Assembly: GCA_017467885.1 (NCBI GenBank)
Contig: JAFUKC010000027.1
Span: forward strand, 1-45,230
Length of the DNA stretch: 45,230 nucleotides
Origin: Bacteroidaceae bacterium
GTDB lineage: Bacteria; Bacteroidota; Bacteroidia; Bacteroidales; Bacteroidaceae
Reading direction: 5' to 3'
A model generated the notes under the pieces. The model did no database searches and was not told the origin of the DNA. It saw nothing but the letters and a program-made list of their open reading frames with translations. The position numbers were made by a program, and so were the translations under genes. Shown here in pieces: positions 28,106 to 37,050 of the stretch. The number at the start of each line of letters is the position of its first letter. The first letter of the stretch is position 1.

Positions 28106-29335
28106 ATGAATCTCTCGCTATACATAGCCCGACGATACCTTTTTTCGAAAAAGAGTCATCAGGTAATTAACATCATCTCGGGAGTGGCTGTGGCCGGTGT
28201 TGCACTTGCCACAATGGCCATGGTATGTACACTATCTGTATTCAACGGATTTACCGATATTGTGGCTGGGCAATTCACAGCATTCGATTCGGAGCTAAAA
28301 ATAACGGCAAGCAACGGGAAAACATTCAACAGGAACAACGAAAATATCAGGAAAATTGAATCGCTGCCGGGCATACAAACGGTAACTGCTATCATTGAAG
28401 ACAAAGCAATGATACAATATGGCGGCAGACAGGTGATGGCAACAATAAAGGGTGTAGAAGAGAACTTTGTACAACTTACAGAGATTGAGCATGCATTGCA
28501 TGGCAACGGTTCTTTTGTATTACAAGACAGCACATTCAGCTATGCAGTGTTGGGGGCCGAGCTTATAAGCAACTTGAATTGTGGAATATATTTCACTACA
28601 CCTCTGGAAATTTATGCTCCAAAGAGAGGCAGCAGAGTAAATATAACAAACCCGGCAGCAAACTTCAAGAAGGATTACCTCCACTCCTCGGGGCTTGTTT
28701 TTGTTACCAACCAATCAAAATATGATGCCAATTATATATTAACCTCCATCGATTTCACAAGAAAGATTTTTGCAAGAGAAGAGGGAGAGGTAAGCAGTGT
28801 GGAACTGCGGTTCAAAGCCGATACCGATAAAAAACAGCTCGAAAAAGAGATAAAATATATTCTTGGTAATGATTATACGGTAGAGAACCGCTACGAACAG
28901 CAAAAAGATATTTTCAAGATTATGGAGATAGAGAAATTTATCTCGTACATCTTTCTATCATTCATAATGCTTGTTGCATGCTTCAACATCATAGGTTCGT
29001 TGTCGATGCTTATAATCGACAAGAAAAAGGATGTAGAAACCTTGCGTGCATTAGGAGCAAACGACAAACTTATCACAAGAATATTTGTTACCGAAGGAGC
29101 CATGATATCCTTTGCCGGCGCATCCCTGGGAGTAATATTGGGAATTATCATCTGTCTTGCCCAACAGCATTTCGGTTTGCTGACCTTCGGTGACGCAGCA
29201 AGCGAATTTGTAGTAAGCAGCTATCCGGTGAGGCTTATTACTTCAGATATTATCACAGTACTTGCAACAGTAATCATAGTTGGCCTCTTTGCCGTTGCTC
29301 TACCGGCAAGAACTCTTATCAAAAGAATTCTTTAG
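28106..29335 (+). CDS. LolC/LolE-type lipoprotein-releasing permease
   Basis: A 409-residue inner-membrane protein of the FtsX/LolE family. One transmembrane helix near residues 20-45 is followed by a large periplasmic MacB-like domain (about 50-270) and three C-terminal helices. The family-typical IGSLSMLIIDKKKDVETLRALGA near residue 295 is the loop that contacts the ATPase. In Bacteroidota one such permease is thought to form homodimers with LolD to release lipoproteins from the inner membrane. LolD is not in the window. Last gene of the O-methyltransferase-rbfA operon. Confidence 0.9.
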   Translation: MNLSLYIARRYLFSKKSHQVINIISGVAVAGVALATMAMVCTLSVFNGFTDIVAGQFTAFDSELKITASNGKTFNRNNENIRKIESLPGIQTVTAIIEDKAMIQYGGRQVMATIKGVEENFVQLTEIEHALHGNGSFVLQDSTFSYAVLGAELISNLNCGIYFTTPLEIYAPKRGSRVNITNPAANFKKDYLHSSGLVFVTNQSKYDANYILTSIDFTRKIFAREEGEVSSVELRFKADTDKKQLEKEIKYILGNDYTVENRYEQQKDIFKIMEIEKFISYIFLSFIMLVACFNIIGSLSMLIIDKKKDVETLRALGANDKLITRIFVTEGAMISFAGASLGVILGIIICLAQQHFGLLTFGDAASEFVVSSYPVRLITSDIITVLATVIIVGLFAVALPARTLIKRIL

Positions 29336-29449
29336 AAGGAAGAATTTTAAGAAGATAAAAAACAATTAGACTTTATCACATATTGCCTAATACAAATAAC
29401 ACTTTCTAAACTTTTCAACAACCAAGGATATTAAAATAAAAATTTTCTT

Positions 29450-29457
29450 TATCTTTG
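29450..29457 (+). promoter_or_regulatory. -7 box upstream of the 6S-like RNA
   Basis: TATCTTTG is an exact -7 match followed by GCGACG. Transcription should begin near 29464. It is the only promoter-like sequence seen between the LolC/E permease gene and 29696, so it may serve both the RNA and the gene behind it. Confidence 0.55.
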
Positions 29458-29530
29458 CGACGAGCAACTAAAAAGAAATTTTTGTTGTTTTCAGACAGTT
29501 GAATTTTATAGCATTTTGCTATTGTCATTT

Positions 29531-29672
29531 GCTCCAAGAAACTACCACTTTCACAAAAGCATATACACGACAATAACACTATGCCTATGCGATAGCGTGG
29601 GTTGTGTTTGTCCGTATATGCGAGTATGTGGTAGTACTTTTGGAGCGTGATAACCGATTCACGCTTTTTTTA
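29531..29672 (+). ncRNA. ssrS: 6S-like RNA candidate (6S-Flavo type)
   Basis: Positions 29531-29646 fold into one long rod. The closing stem is gctccaa (29531-29537) with ttggagc (29640-29646), continued by actaccac (29541-29548) with gtggtagt (29628-29635). An open bubble of 10 and 6 bases follows. The second stem is gcatatac (29559-29566) with gtatatgc (29614-29621), then gacaa/ttgtc, acac/gtgt and a small terminal hairpin. A closing stem, central bubble and terminal hairpin in about 115 nt is the layout of 6S RNA and of the Bacteroidota 6S-Flavo motif. A terminator (29645-29672) follows at once. The structure is seen; the family is inference. Confidence 0.6.
29645..29672 (+). terminator. 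Intrinsic terminator of the 6S-like RNA
   Basis: gcgtga (29645-29650) pairs with tcacgc (29659-29664) around an 8-base loop and is followed by a run of T's. It shares two bases with the closing stem of the RNA and lies 24 bases before the next gene. Confidence 0.75.
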
Positions 29673-29695
29673 TTTACTATAAACATACCATTATT

Positions 29696-30697
29696 ATGAA
29701 AACAAAATTATTTTTTCTACTGTTTTTTTTATGTTACGGAGTTCATATTTTTGCACAAAAGAGCGCCAAGATTGAGAATGTATGGCATGAAGAAAATATA
29801 ACTCGGAATGGGAAGAAAGGGATCCTTGTACATACAAGATTCATCGTAGATGGGATGAAAAATGAGCCCATACGTTATATTATATTCTTTTACGATAGTA
29901 ACAAAAAAGGTATAAGGACCCCCTATACCGAATATCAGACAACTGAAGGCACTGCATGCATCGTTGCAACACAAAAATCAGATTATGATAGTTGTATTTT
30001 TACAGATTTTGAGTTATTTATGCCTTACGATGTTTTATCTTTTTCAGACTTCACAAATAAATGCTATTATAATATAAATATTCGTGATACCTCTGATATG
30101 ACTTATGCCACATCGGATTATTACGCTTTTACAGCAAAGGTAAATTCGTATATTGTTACAACTAATGATGGTTATATTCAATATGTAGATAATGAGAATG
30201 GTTCATTAAAAGAGATAACATATAAAAGATGCATTCATTGTGGCGGACAAAAATTATGCAGAAATTGTTTTGGAACAGGGAATATTATTTCCAATCCTAT
30301 GTACGGTGCAAAAATATCATGCTACTATTGCGGAGGACTAGGTCATTGTACTCAATGTAATAACAATGGAATGATTAGTTTTGAAAGAATAATAACAATT
30401 CCTGTATATAATGTTAACAATAGGAATAACAATACACATGATGAACACTCTGGGTATTCTCAACAGAATCATATAAACAACTCCGTACCCAGTAATGCAA
30501 CGCATAATAATGAAACAAATAGTTCTAAAATATGCACTCATTGCGATGGTAACGGTGAAGTTATACAGAACATACGCACAAGTAATGGACCTGATGGTCC
30601 AAGAAAAGAGTTCTGCAGCATTTGCAATAGAAACTTCTATAATACTCGTCATGTCCATCGTAAATGTGTCTATTGCCAAGGGAAAGGATATCGTTAA
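29696..30697 (+). CDS. Secreted protein with DnaJ-type cysteine clusters
   Basis: A 333-residue exported protein, signal peptide about 1-20 (ends FAQ). Residues about 24-150 look like a beta-sandwich with no family I can name. Residues 179-226 hold DnaJ-like zinc motifs: CIHCGG, CRNCFGTG, CYYCGGLG and CTQCNNNG. An Asn/His-rich linker (about 239-278) follows, then further cysteine pairs CTHCDGNG, CSIC and CVYCQGKGYR at the very C-terminus. No J domain is present. Zinc-binding of the DnaJ kind is expected; the role outside the cytoplasm is unknown. The gene is visibly more AT-rich than its neighbours, has no own promoter-like box, and sits directly behind the 6S-like RNA terminator, suggesting a later insertion. 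Confidence 0.75.
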   Translation: MKTKLFFLLFFLCYGVHIFAQKSAKIENVWHEENITRNGKKGILVHTRFIVDGMKNEPIRYIIFFYDSNKKGIRTPYTEYQTTEGTACIVATQKSDYDSCIFTDFELFMPYDVLSFSDFTNKCYYNINIRDTSDMTYATSDYYAFTAKVNSYIVTTNDGYIQYVDNENGSLKEITYKRCIHCGGQKLCRNCFGTGNIISNPMYGAKISCYYCGGLGHCTQCNNNGMISFERIITIPVYNVNNRNNNTHDEHSGYSQQNHINNSVPSNATHNNETNSSKICTHCDGNGEVIQNIRTSNGPDGPRKEFCSICNRNFYNTRHVHRKCVYCQGKGYR

Positions 30698-30782
30698 ATA
30701 AAAGGATGAAACATGCTAAAAAGTTTTCGTCCCTACGAGAATTAAAAGTACAGACCCTTTCACAATAACTCAAAAATAGAAC

Positions 30783-30811
30783 GCGGATTCAAAACAAAGT
30801 TTTGAATCCGC
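30783..30811. terminator. 13-bp perfect terminator hairpin
   Basis: gcggattcaaaac (30783-30795) pairs exactly with 30799-30811 around an aaa loop. It lies between the convergent DnaJ-like gene and murI. Confidence 0.75.
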
Positions 30812-30864
30812 ATAGCTTCTTTATAATCTCAACTTTTAAACAAGGATAATATGTGAGAAGTTTC

Positions 30865-31797
30865 CTAAATCAATGTGATTTTCTTTGCTTTTACAGTCTG
30901 ATGAAGGAAGCGTGAAGCATGTTCACAGAAATTGTTCCCCGATTCAGTGGTACACAATACACTTTCGCCACCCTTCGTGCAGAGTTTCTCCATATCGGAG
31001 TGTCGGGCAAGATAGCTTCGCAACGAAGCAGCCACTGCTGCCCCTTGTGTTATTATACGTATATTGGCAGGTACGAATCTTCTTATACTGTCGAACATAA
31101 GCGGATAGTGGGTACATCCGAGGATTATTGTATCTATCTGCGGATCGCGGACAAGCAAACGTTCTATATCCCGTTTTATAAAGTAATCGGCACCGGGATT
31201 ACTGTGTTCATCAGCCTCCACAAGTGAAGCCCACATGGAACAAGCCTCTCCTGTAACAGTTATATCCGGGAACAGTTTCCTTATCTCCAATGGATAGGAT
31301 TGTGATTTTATGGTACCTTCTGTGGCAAGAACACCCACATGACGACTCTCTGTCACACCGCCAATGCACTCTACTGTAGGACGTATTATTCCCAACACTC
31401 TGCGATTAGGGTCCCAAGCAGGCAGATCAAGCTGTTGAATATTACGAAGAGCTTTAGCCGATGCTGTATTGCATGCAAGAATTACAAGATGGCAACCCGA
31501 TTTAAAAAGATACTGTACAGCCTGACGTGTAAACTCATAAACCACATCAAAGGAGCGTGTACCGTAGGGGGCACGCGCATTGTCACCCACATAAAGATAA
31601 TCATACTCGGGCATAAGACGATGAATCTCGTCGTATATGGTAAGACCTCCATACCCCGAATCAAATACTCCTATCGGACCGGGAGCCTTCGGCAAGCTGA
31701 TTATCTCATTATGCATGCAAGAGGCAACGGCGGTCGACTCAAAAGTACGAACCGAGGCTGTACTCCCTATACAATTGTTCTTTACAGAATCTGCCAT
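30865..31797 (-). CDS. murI: Glutamate racemase
   Basis: About 310 residues. It converts L- to D-glutamate for peptidoglycan. Both catalytic cysteines are present, in VILACNTASAKAL and in TIILGCTHYPLM, as are the start motif GPIGVFDSGYGG and the DNARAPYG loop. The frame is open back to 31881, which would overlap the upstream OmpH gene. ATG 31797 (MADSVKNN) lies 10 bases after that gene's stop and fits operon spacing. Another ATG at 31716 (MHNEIISLPK) would give the length usual for the family, so about 27 extra N-terminal residues are uncertain. Last gene of the bamA/Skp operon. Confidence 0.93.
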   Translation of the reverse strand: MADSVKNNCIGSTASVRTFESTAVASCMHNEIISLPKAPGPIGVFDSGYGGLTIYDEIHRLMPEYDYLYVGDNARAPYGTRSFDVVYEFTRQAVQYLFKSGCHLVILACNTASAKALRNIQQLDLPAWDPNRRVLGIIRPTVECIGGVTESRHVGVLATEGTIKSQSYPLEIRKLFPDITVTGEACSMWASLVEADEHSNPGADYFIKRDIERLLVRDPQIDTIILGCTHYPLMFDSIRRFVPANIRIITQGAAVAASLRSYLARHSDMEKLCTKGGESVLCTTESGNNFCEHASRFLHQTVKAKKITLI

Positions 31798-31807
31798 CTT
31801 TTGTATA

Positions 31808-32428
31808 TTATTGCTCAATGGATTTAGCCTCGTCCGAAACAACGTCTGCCGGCTCGACAGCCTCGCTCTTGTTATTTTCAACCACCCGCGACACAGAAGA
31901 TTCCTGTTCTGATACTACGTTTATAAGCTCATTCTTTTCTATCAGAAAAAGAACTGCTTCTGTAATGTCATATCCGAATTTTGGGTTTATAAAGGTATAT
32001 AAACCATTCGTAACGTCAACAGCATAAGCAAGATTGTTATGCAAGCAGACACGGCTCACTGCATCATCAATGGTTGCATGCAAAGGAGCATACATTGAAT
32101 CACAAGCTTCGGTAAGCCACTGTTTCAGCCGGTCGCGGAAAATAACACTCTTATCAACAAGTTCCTGCAACTCTTTCTGTCTTTTTCGCAAGATAGGTTC
32201 CGGGAATTCACTTTGCCCCTCAAGAAAAGCAACATAACTGCGTGTAAGTTCCTCCTCGTTGCGAAGTATTTCGGCGTCGCACTTTGCCTGCAAAGTTTCA
32301 TACTCCTCGGTTACCGATGCATAATCGGGCAATCGTCGTAGAAGCTCATCATAATTAAAATAGCCGAAGTGCATCTGTGCCATCAATGACAATGGCAGAC
32401 AGACAAGCAATAACATCAATTTACGCAT
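31808..32428 (-). CDS. OmpH/Skp-family periplasmic protein, third copy
   Basis: A 206-residue exported protein, signal peptide about 1-17 (LSLMAQ). The Skp-type start of the mature part reads HFGYFNYDELLRRLPDYASVTEEYETLQAK, followed by a long coiled coil with EEELTRSYVAFLEGQ-like features and a C-terminal return strand. Unlike the other two copies it has an acidic/serine-rich tail (about 165-206, rich in E, V, S). Skp trimers hold unfolded outer-membrane proteins in their coiled-coil jaws. It starts 69 bases after the second copy and ends 10 bases before murI. Confidence 0.85.
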   Translation of the reverse strand: MRKLMLLLVCLPLSLMAQMHFGYFNYDELLRRLPDYASVTEEYETLQAKCDAEILRNEEELTRSYVAFLEGQSEFPEPILRKRQKELQELVDKSVIFRDRLKQWLTEACDSMYAPLHATIDDAVSRVCLHNNLAYAVDVTNGLYTFINPKFGYDITEAVLFLIEKNELINVVSEQESSVSRVVENNKSEAVEPADVVSDEAKSIEQ

Positions 32429-32497
32429 ATATTTTTAAATAAACTGCAAGGGGAAAGCAACAGTTGCCACTCCCCTTGCATCATGTTTAAGTATATC

Positions 32498-33019
32498 TTA
32501 TCTGGGTGCTACAGCAGTGGGACTTATACCCAACTTTGTTTTAACAGCAACTGTAACATCCTCGCACAAAGACTCGCTGATGTAAGGAACTCCGCCTGCA
32601 ACATCAAAAATACAAACATATCCGCCGGCCTGACCTACAGCCTTTATTGCTTCGCGCAACACCTTGTTAACCTCTTCCAATTCTTTTGCCTGTGCCTGCT
32701 GCAAATGCTGGTAGCTCTCCTGCTCATACTGCTGCAAACGGCCTATCATACCTTCCAGCTCGGTTTGTCGACGCTGTACGATATTTGCAGGAAGAGAATC
32801 TTTCAGTTGCTCAAGTTCAAGCCCCTTCTTTTCTATATCGGACCTTAGGCGATCATACTCTTCGGAATACGTTTTCTGAAGATTTGTAAGATTCGTCTGT
32901 GCCTTCGCATATTCGGGCATAAGTTGAACAATCTCCATAGAATTCATATATCCGAATTTCTGCTGTGCAAAAATGCTCAAAGGAGCAAACATCAATAAAA
33001 GTACTAAAATCTTTTTCAT
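32498..33019 (-). CDS. OmpH/Skp-family periplasmic chaperone, second copy
   Basis: A 173-residue exported chaperone. I start at ATG 33019 (MKKILVLLLM), giving a normal signal peptide that ends IFAQ. The frame extends 10 codons further up, but those residues do not fit a signal sequence. The mature part begins KFGYMNSMEIVQLMPEYAKAQTNL, followed by a Lys/Glu/Gln-rich coiled coil and a C-terminal beta segment ending TKLGISPTAVAPR. It is the copy closest to canonical Skp. It starts 68 bases after the first copy. Confidence 0.9.
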   Translation of the reverse strand: MKKILVLLLMFAPLSIFAQQKFGYMNSMEIVQLMPEYAKAQTNLTNLQKTYSEEYDRLRSDIEKKGLELEQLKDSLPANIVQRRQTELEGMIGRLQQYEQESYQHLQQAQAKELEEVNKVLREAIKAVGQAGGYVCIFDVAGGVPYISESLCEDVTVAVKTKLGISPTAVAPR

Positions 33020-33087
33020 TGTTATATTTATTTTATTAATAATATTCATCTTATCGTTATTATAATATGGTTGCGAATTTAATCCAA

Positions 33088-33603
33088 TTAATTCGAATAA
33101 CCAAGCTTTACCAACACATCATTGCTTATATCCACTTTGGGCGAGGCATAGATAATACTGCCGGCCGATGCCCTGTCGATAACCATCGAATAACCTTTTG
33201 CGTCGCATATATCCTTAACAGCATTGTATATTTCATCTTGTATAGGAGCCATAAGACTCTCGCGTTTCTTATACAATTCACCATCGGGACCAAAATAGAG
33301 AAGCTTTAGATCGCGAGCTTTTTTTTCAACATTAAGTATCTCTTCTTCACGCTGTTTGCTCTGTTCGTTTGAAAGAAACATCGACTCACTTTGATATTTT
33401 TTATAAAGTGTTTCGGCCTCGATATTAAGTTCCTCAATTTCGCCCTGCCAACGTTTCGATTGCTGATTCAATTGCTCATTGGCACGTTCATAAGCCGGAA
33501 TATTCTTCAGAATATACTCCATATCCACAAGTGCATACTTTTGGGCCTGCACACCGGCAGCAGCAAAGCAGCAAAATATCATTGTCACTATAAACTTTTT
33601 CAT
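33088..33603 (-). CDS. OmpH/Skp-family periplasmic chaperone, first copy
   Basis: A 171-residue exported chaperone with signal peptide about 1-20 (AAGVQAQ). The mature start KYALVDMEYILKNIPAYERANEQL and the coiled coil (about 40-125) match Skp, as does the C-terminal VDISNDVLVKLGYSN. It lies 33 bases after bamA, the classical skp-bamA linkage, here with skp downstream. It presumably delivers unfolded barrels to BamA. Confidence 0.92.
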   Translation of the reverse strand: MKKFIVTMIFCCFAAAGVQAQKYALVDMEYILKNIPAYERANEQLNQQSKRWQGEIEELNIEAETLYKKYQSESMFLSNEQSKQREEEILNVEKKARDLKLLYFGPDGELYKKRESLMAPIQDEIYNAVKDICDAKGYSMVIDRASAGSIIYASPKVDISNDVLVKLGYSN

Positions 33604-33636
33604 ATCCGAAATATTAACAAGTTACACATTTATATA

Positions 33637-36282
33637 TCAAAACTCCTGACCTAAAATAAAGTGGAACTGACTGCCTCCGTATTGTGTTGTACCAAAGACC
33701 TTGTCGAAACCATAAGCCCAATCAACACCTATAAGACCTATCATTTGCAAGAAGATACGTACACCCACACCGGCACTGCGTTTCAAATCAAACAGATTGA
33801 ATTTGCGTGCATCGGTCCATGAATTTCCTCCCTCAACAAATGCCAAACCGTAAATATTTGTCGTTGCCTGCAACAAGAATGGGAAGCGCAATTCCAGACC
33901 AAGACGGGCGTAAGCATAGCCTTCCTGGCCATAGGGAGTGAGGCTGCCATTATCATAACCACGCAAAGCAATCATGTCGGTAGCATAGTTATAAGAGTAA
34001 CCGCTCATACCGTCACCACCCATATAGAATGTTTCAAACGGCGATTTCTTATTATTATCGTAACTGCCGAGAATTCCAAAATCGGCACGTGTCATCAACA
34101 CAAGATTATACTTGCCCTGCGTAAGTGAAGTATATGTCTTGCTGTTAAACTTGATTTTGTAATACTCAATCCATTTATGTTTATCACGCAGCTCCGATTT
34201 ATATGTAGCACTCTTTGGGTCTTTTGCAAGATTTGCATAGTCCTTGCCATCGAAAAGCGAATAAGGCGGTGTAAATGCAGCACTCAAACGGAAATCAGAG
34301 CCGGAGCGCGGGAAAAATGGATTGTCGATAGAGTTACGCGATAATGTAAGTGTAAGGTTGATATTATTACACTCTCCGTCTGTTATAAGGAAGTATTGCC
34401 AATCCTTAAGCGAATAGAGCTGATAATTTAGTTCGGCCGACAGATTGAAGAAATCATCGGGCCAACGCAATCGACGTCCCCAACCGATAGACACACCATA
34501 CATCTTTATATATTTATCAGGGTCGTAGTACGACGAGATATTGTTGTAACCGTATCCATAGTTGTTATAGTTTCCATAGCCATACAGATAGTTATAATAG
34601 TTATTATAATAAGCCGAATTATAATAACTGCTTGCAACGTCGGTCTGTATCGACATAAAGGCCGATACCGAGAATGAATTCGGACGTTTACGTCCGAACC
34701 AAGGATCGTAGAACGATATACTGTACGACTGATAATATTGACCATTCGATTGTGCACTTATAGATAATGTCTGTCCATCTCCTTGTGGCAATATTCCACG
34801 ACGCATACCATCCTTACGGAAAAGATTACGCATTGAGAAGTTTGTCAGTTTAAGTGCCAATTTACCAATGACGCCCGTCTGTCCCCAACCTGCCGACAAC
34901 TCAATCTGGTCGCTGCTTTTAGGCACTAATGTCCAATTGATATCCACAGTGCTGTTCTCGGGGTCGGGCACTACACCGGGATTTATGTTTTCAGGGTCGA
35001 AATGCCCCATGTTTGCAATTTCACGCCACGAACGCTCCACGTCGGACATAGAGAAAAGAGCACCGGGAAGAGTACGCAGTTCACGACGAACAACCTCCTC
35101 GTACAAGCGGTCATTTCCGCTTATGGTTACACGGTCTATTGTTGCCTGCTTGCCTTCGGACATTCGTATCTCAAGATCGACCGAATCATTCACAACACTA
35201 AGCTCTACCGGAATCATGTCAAAGAATACATATCCCATATTATGGTAAAGTTTCTGTATTGCATCTTCATCCGTCTCTAAACGCTCCTCAAGCAACTTCT
35301 GATTGTATACATCACCTGGCTTCATTCCAAGAATCTCATCCAGGTCGGAAGTTGAGAAAACACTGTTCCCCACCCATTTGATACTGCGAATGTAATAACG
35401 ATTACCTTCATCAATCTGCAGATAGATATTTACACTGTTATCATCATGACGAGCAACACTGTCTTTTACAATCATCGCATCACGATAGCCAAGCTCGCTG
35501 TATTTTTCAATGATAAGGTCTTTATCCTCGTTGTATCTCTCGGGTGTGAATTTCTTGGAGCGCAAGAATGTGTGCCAAAAGTTCTTAAGCGTTGTCTTCT
35601 CACGTGTCTTTTTCATCGAGTTTCTTACCTTTTTCTCTGTCAGGGCTTTTGTTCCATCAATGAAAATCTTATTTACCTTTATCTTATCCTTCTTGTCGAT
35701 ATTTACATCAACTATAACCTGATTGTCATTTGTCACATCGGGACGTTGCATTACATGCACTTCGGCATTCTTATATCCTTTATCCTCAAAATATTTAAGA
35801 ATTACACGACGAGCTCTGTCTATCATATTCGGGGTAATCTGATTGCCCTTGATAAGACCTATTTTAAGCTCAATATCCTCACGCTCACTTTTCTTAACGC
35901 CATTAATATTTATCTGCGAAATACGTGGACGTTGTTTCAAATTGAAACCTAAATATATTTTACCATTTACAATACTGTCGGCAACAATGCTTACATCGGA
36001 AAAGAGACCGAATTTCCAATAACGCTTTACAGCATCGGTAATATCGTCGCCGGGCACTGTTATGATATCACCCACCGACAGGCCGGATATACCGATGATG
36101 ATATTTGGTTCATAATTGTCTACTCCCGATAGATTTATTCCGCCAATCTCGTAACGATGCGGATTACCCGAATATAGAATCGTTGGATTTACCACCTTGC
36201 TATAGATTTGTGCAAAAGTTTGTGACACAAAAAGTGTCATAAACAAAAACACCAAAGGCAATATGTATAATCTGTATCTCAT
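33637..36282 (-). CDS. bamA: Outer-membrane protein assembly factor BamA
   Basis: An 881-residue Omp85 protein that folds and inserts outer-membrane barrels. The signal peptide (about 1-25) ends TFAQ. Five POTRA domains occupy roughly 40-480 (for example RISQININGVKKSEREDIELK and RIKWVGN-like strands). The 16-strand barrel fills the rest and ends in FILGQEF with the C-terminal phenylalanine. An unusual Tyr/Asn/Gly-rich insertion lies at about residues 550-587. It starts 20 bases after uppS and precedes three skp genes by 33 bases, so chaperones and insertase share one message. Confidence 0.96.
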   Translation of the reverse strand: MRYRLYILPLVFLFMTLFVSQTFAQIYSKVVNPTILYSGNPHRYEIGGINLSGVDNYEPNIIIGISGLSVGDIITVPGDDITDAVKRYWKFGLFSDVSIVADSIVNGKIYLGFNLKQRPRISQININGVKKSEREDIELKIGLIKGNQITPNMIDRARRVILKYFEDKGYKNAEVHVMQRPDVTNDNQVIVDVNIDKKDKIKVNKIFIDGTKALTEKKVRNSMKKTREKTTLKNFWHTFLRSKKFTPERYNEDKDLIIEKYSELGYRDAMIVKDSVARHDDNSVNIYLQIDEGNRYYIRSIKWVGNSVFSTSDLDEILGMKPGDVYNQKLLEERLETDEDAIQKLYHNMGYVFFDMIPVELSVVNDSVDLEIRMSEGKQATIDRVTISGNDRLYEEVVRRELRTLPGALFSMSDVERSWREIANMGHFDPENINPGVVPDPENSTVDINWTLVPKSSDQIELSAGWGQTGVIGKLALKLTNFSMRNLFRKDGMRRGILPQGDGQTLSISAQSNGQYYQSYSISFYDPWFGRKRPNSFSVSAFMSIQTDVASSYYNSAYYNNYYNYLYGYGNYNNYGYGYNNISSYYDPDKYIKMYGVSIGWGRRLRWPDDFFNLSAELNYQLYSLKDWQYFLITDGECNNINLTLTLSRNSIDNPFFPRSGSDFRLSAAFTPPYSLFDGKDYANLAKDPKSATYKSELRDKHKWIEYYKIKFNSKTYTSLTQGKYNLVLMTRADFGILGSYDNNKKSPFETFYMGGDGMSGYSYNYATDMIALRGYDNGSLTPYGQEGYAYARLGLELRFPFLLQATTNIYGLAFVEGGNSWTDARKFNLFDLKRSAGVGVRIFLQMIGLIGVDWAYGFDKVFGTTQYGGSQFHFILGQEF

Positions 36283-36302
36283 CTTTTGTTATTTTATCTC
36301 AC

Positions 36303-37043
36303 TTATTTCTTTGTAACCTGTTCGCCGGTCTTGCCAAAACGACGCTGACGTTGCTGATAATCGTAAACAGCCTTACACAACTCGTTATAATCAAAATCGG
36401 GCCATAATACTTCGGTAAAATAGAACTCGGAGTATGCACATTGCCACAACAGGAAGTTGCTTATACGCAATTCTTTTCCTGTACGTATAAGAAGATCCGG
36501 ATCGGGCATAAAAGAGGTTGTCAACGATTGGGATATCATCTTATCGTCAATCTCGTCGAGCGCAACCTCGCCGGCTTTAACACGTGCTGCAATAGCTCGC
36601 ACAGCCTCTGTTATCTCCCACTTCGCCGAATAGCTGAGGGCCAAAACTACCGTCAAGGCATCATTCCCGGCTGTATTCTTTTCACATGAACGCAAACGTT
36701 CAAGTACCCTTGCCGGCAGCTTTTCGGAATTACCTATTATACGGAAACATACATTGTTTTTTATAAACAACTCCTCCTCGATAGAATCGAAAAGCAAAGC
36801 CATAAGTGCAGCCACCTCGCCTTCGGGACGATTCCAATTTTCGGTAGAGAATGTATAGAGAGTAAGATATCTAATCCCTACTTTCAGGGCATTTTCCACC
36901 AATTTATGTACAGTCGCGGCTCCGGCCTGATGTCCTTCAGTACGAGGTAATCCGCGCTGCTGTGCCCAACGACCGTTACCGTCCATTATGATGGCTACAT
37001 GTTGAGGTATATTATCCTTGTCTATTAATTGTATGTAATCCAT
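36303..37043 (-). CDS. uppS: Undecaprenyl diphosphate synthase (isoprenyl transferase)
   Basis: A 246-residue cis-prenyltransferase that extends farnesyl diphosphate with isopentenyl units to undecaprenyl diphosphate, the lipid carrier for peptidoglycan and O-antigen. Seen: [14 protein letters not shown] with the catalytic Asp, the [13 protein letters not shown] segment and the C-terminal [19 protein letters not shown] and FTEVLWPDF. Length is normal. It starts 7 bases after the DUF6089 gene and ends 20 bases before bamA. Its substrate comes from the pathway begun by dxs. Confidence 0.96.
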   Translation of the reverse strand: MDYIQLIDKDNIPQHVAIIMDGNGRWAQQRGLPRTEGHQAGAATVHKLVENALKVGIRYLTLYTFSTENWNRPEGEVAALMALLFDSIEEELFIKNNVCFRIIGNSEKLPARVLERLRSCEKNTAGNDALTVVLALSYSAKWEITEAVRAIAARVKAGEVALDEIDDKMISQSLTTSFMPDPDLLIRTGKELRISNFLLWQCAYSEFYFTEVLWPDFDYNELCKAVYDYQQRQRRFGKTGEQVTKK

Positions 37044-37050
37044 AGTCTGT

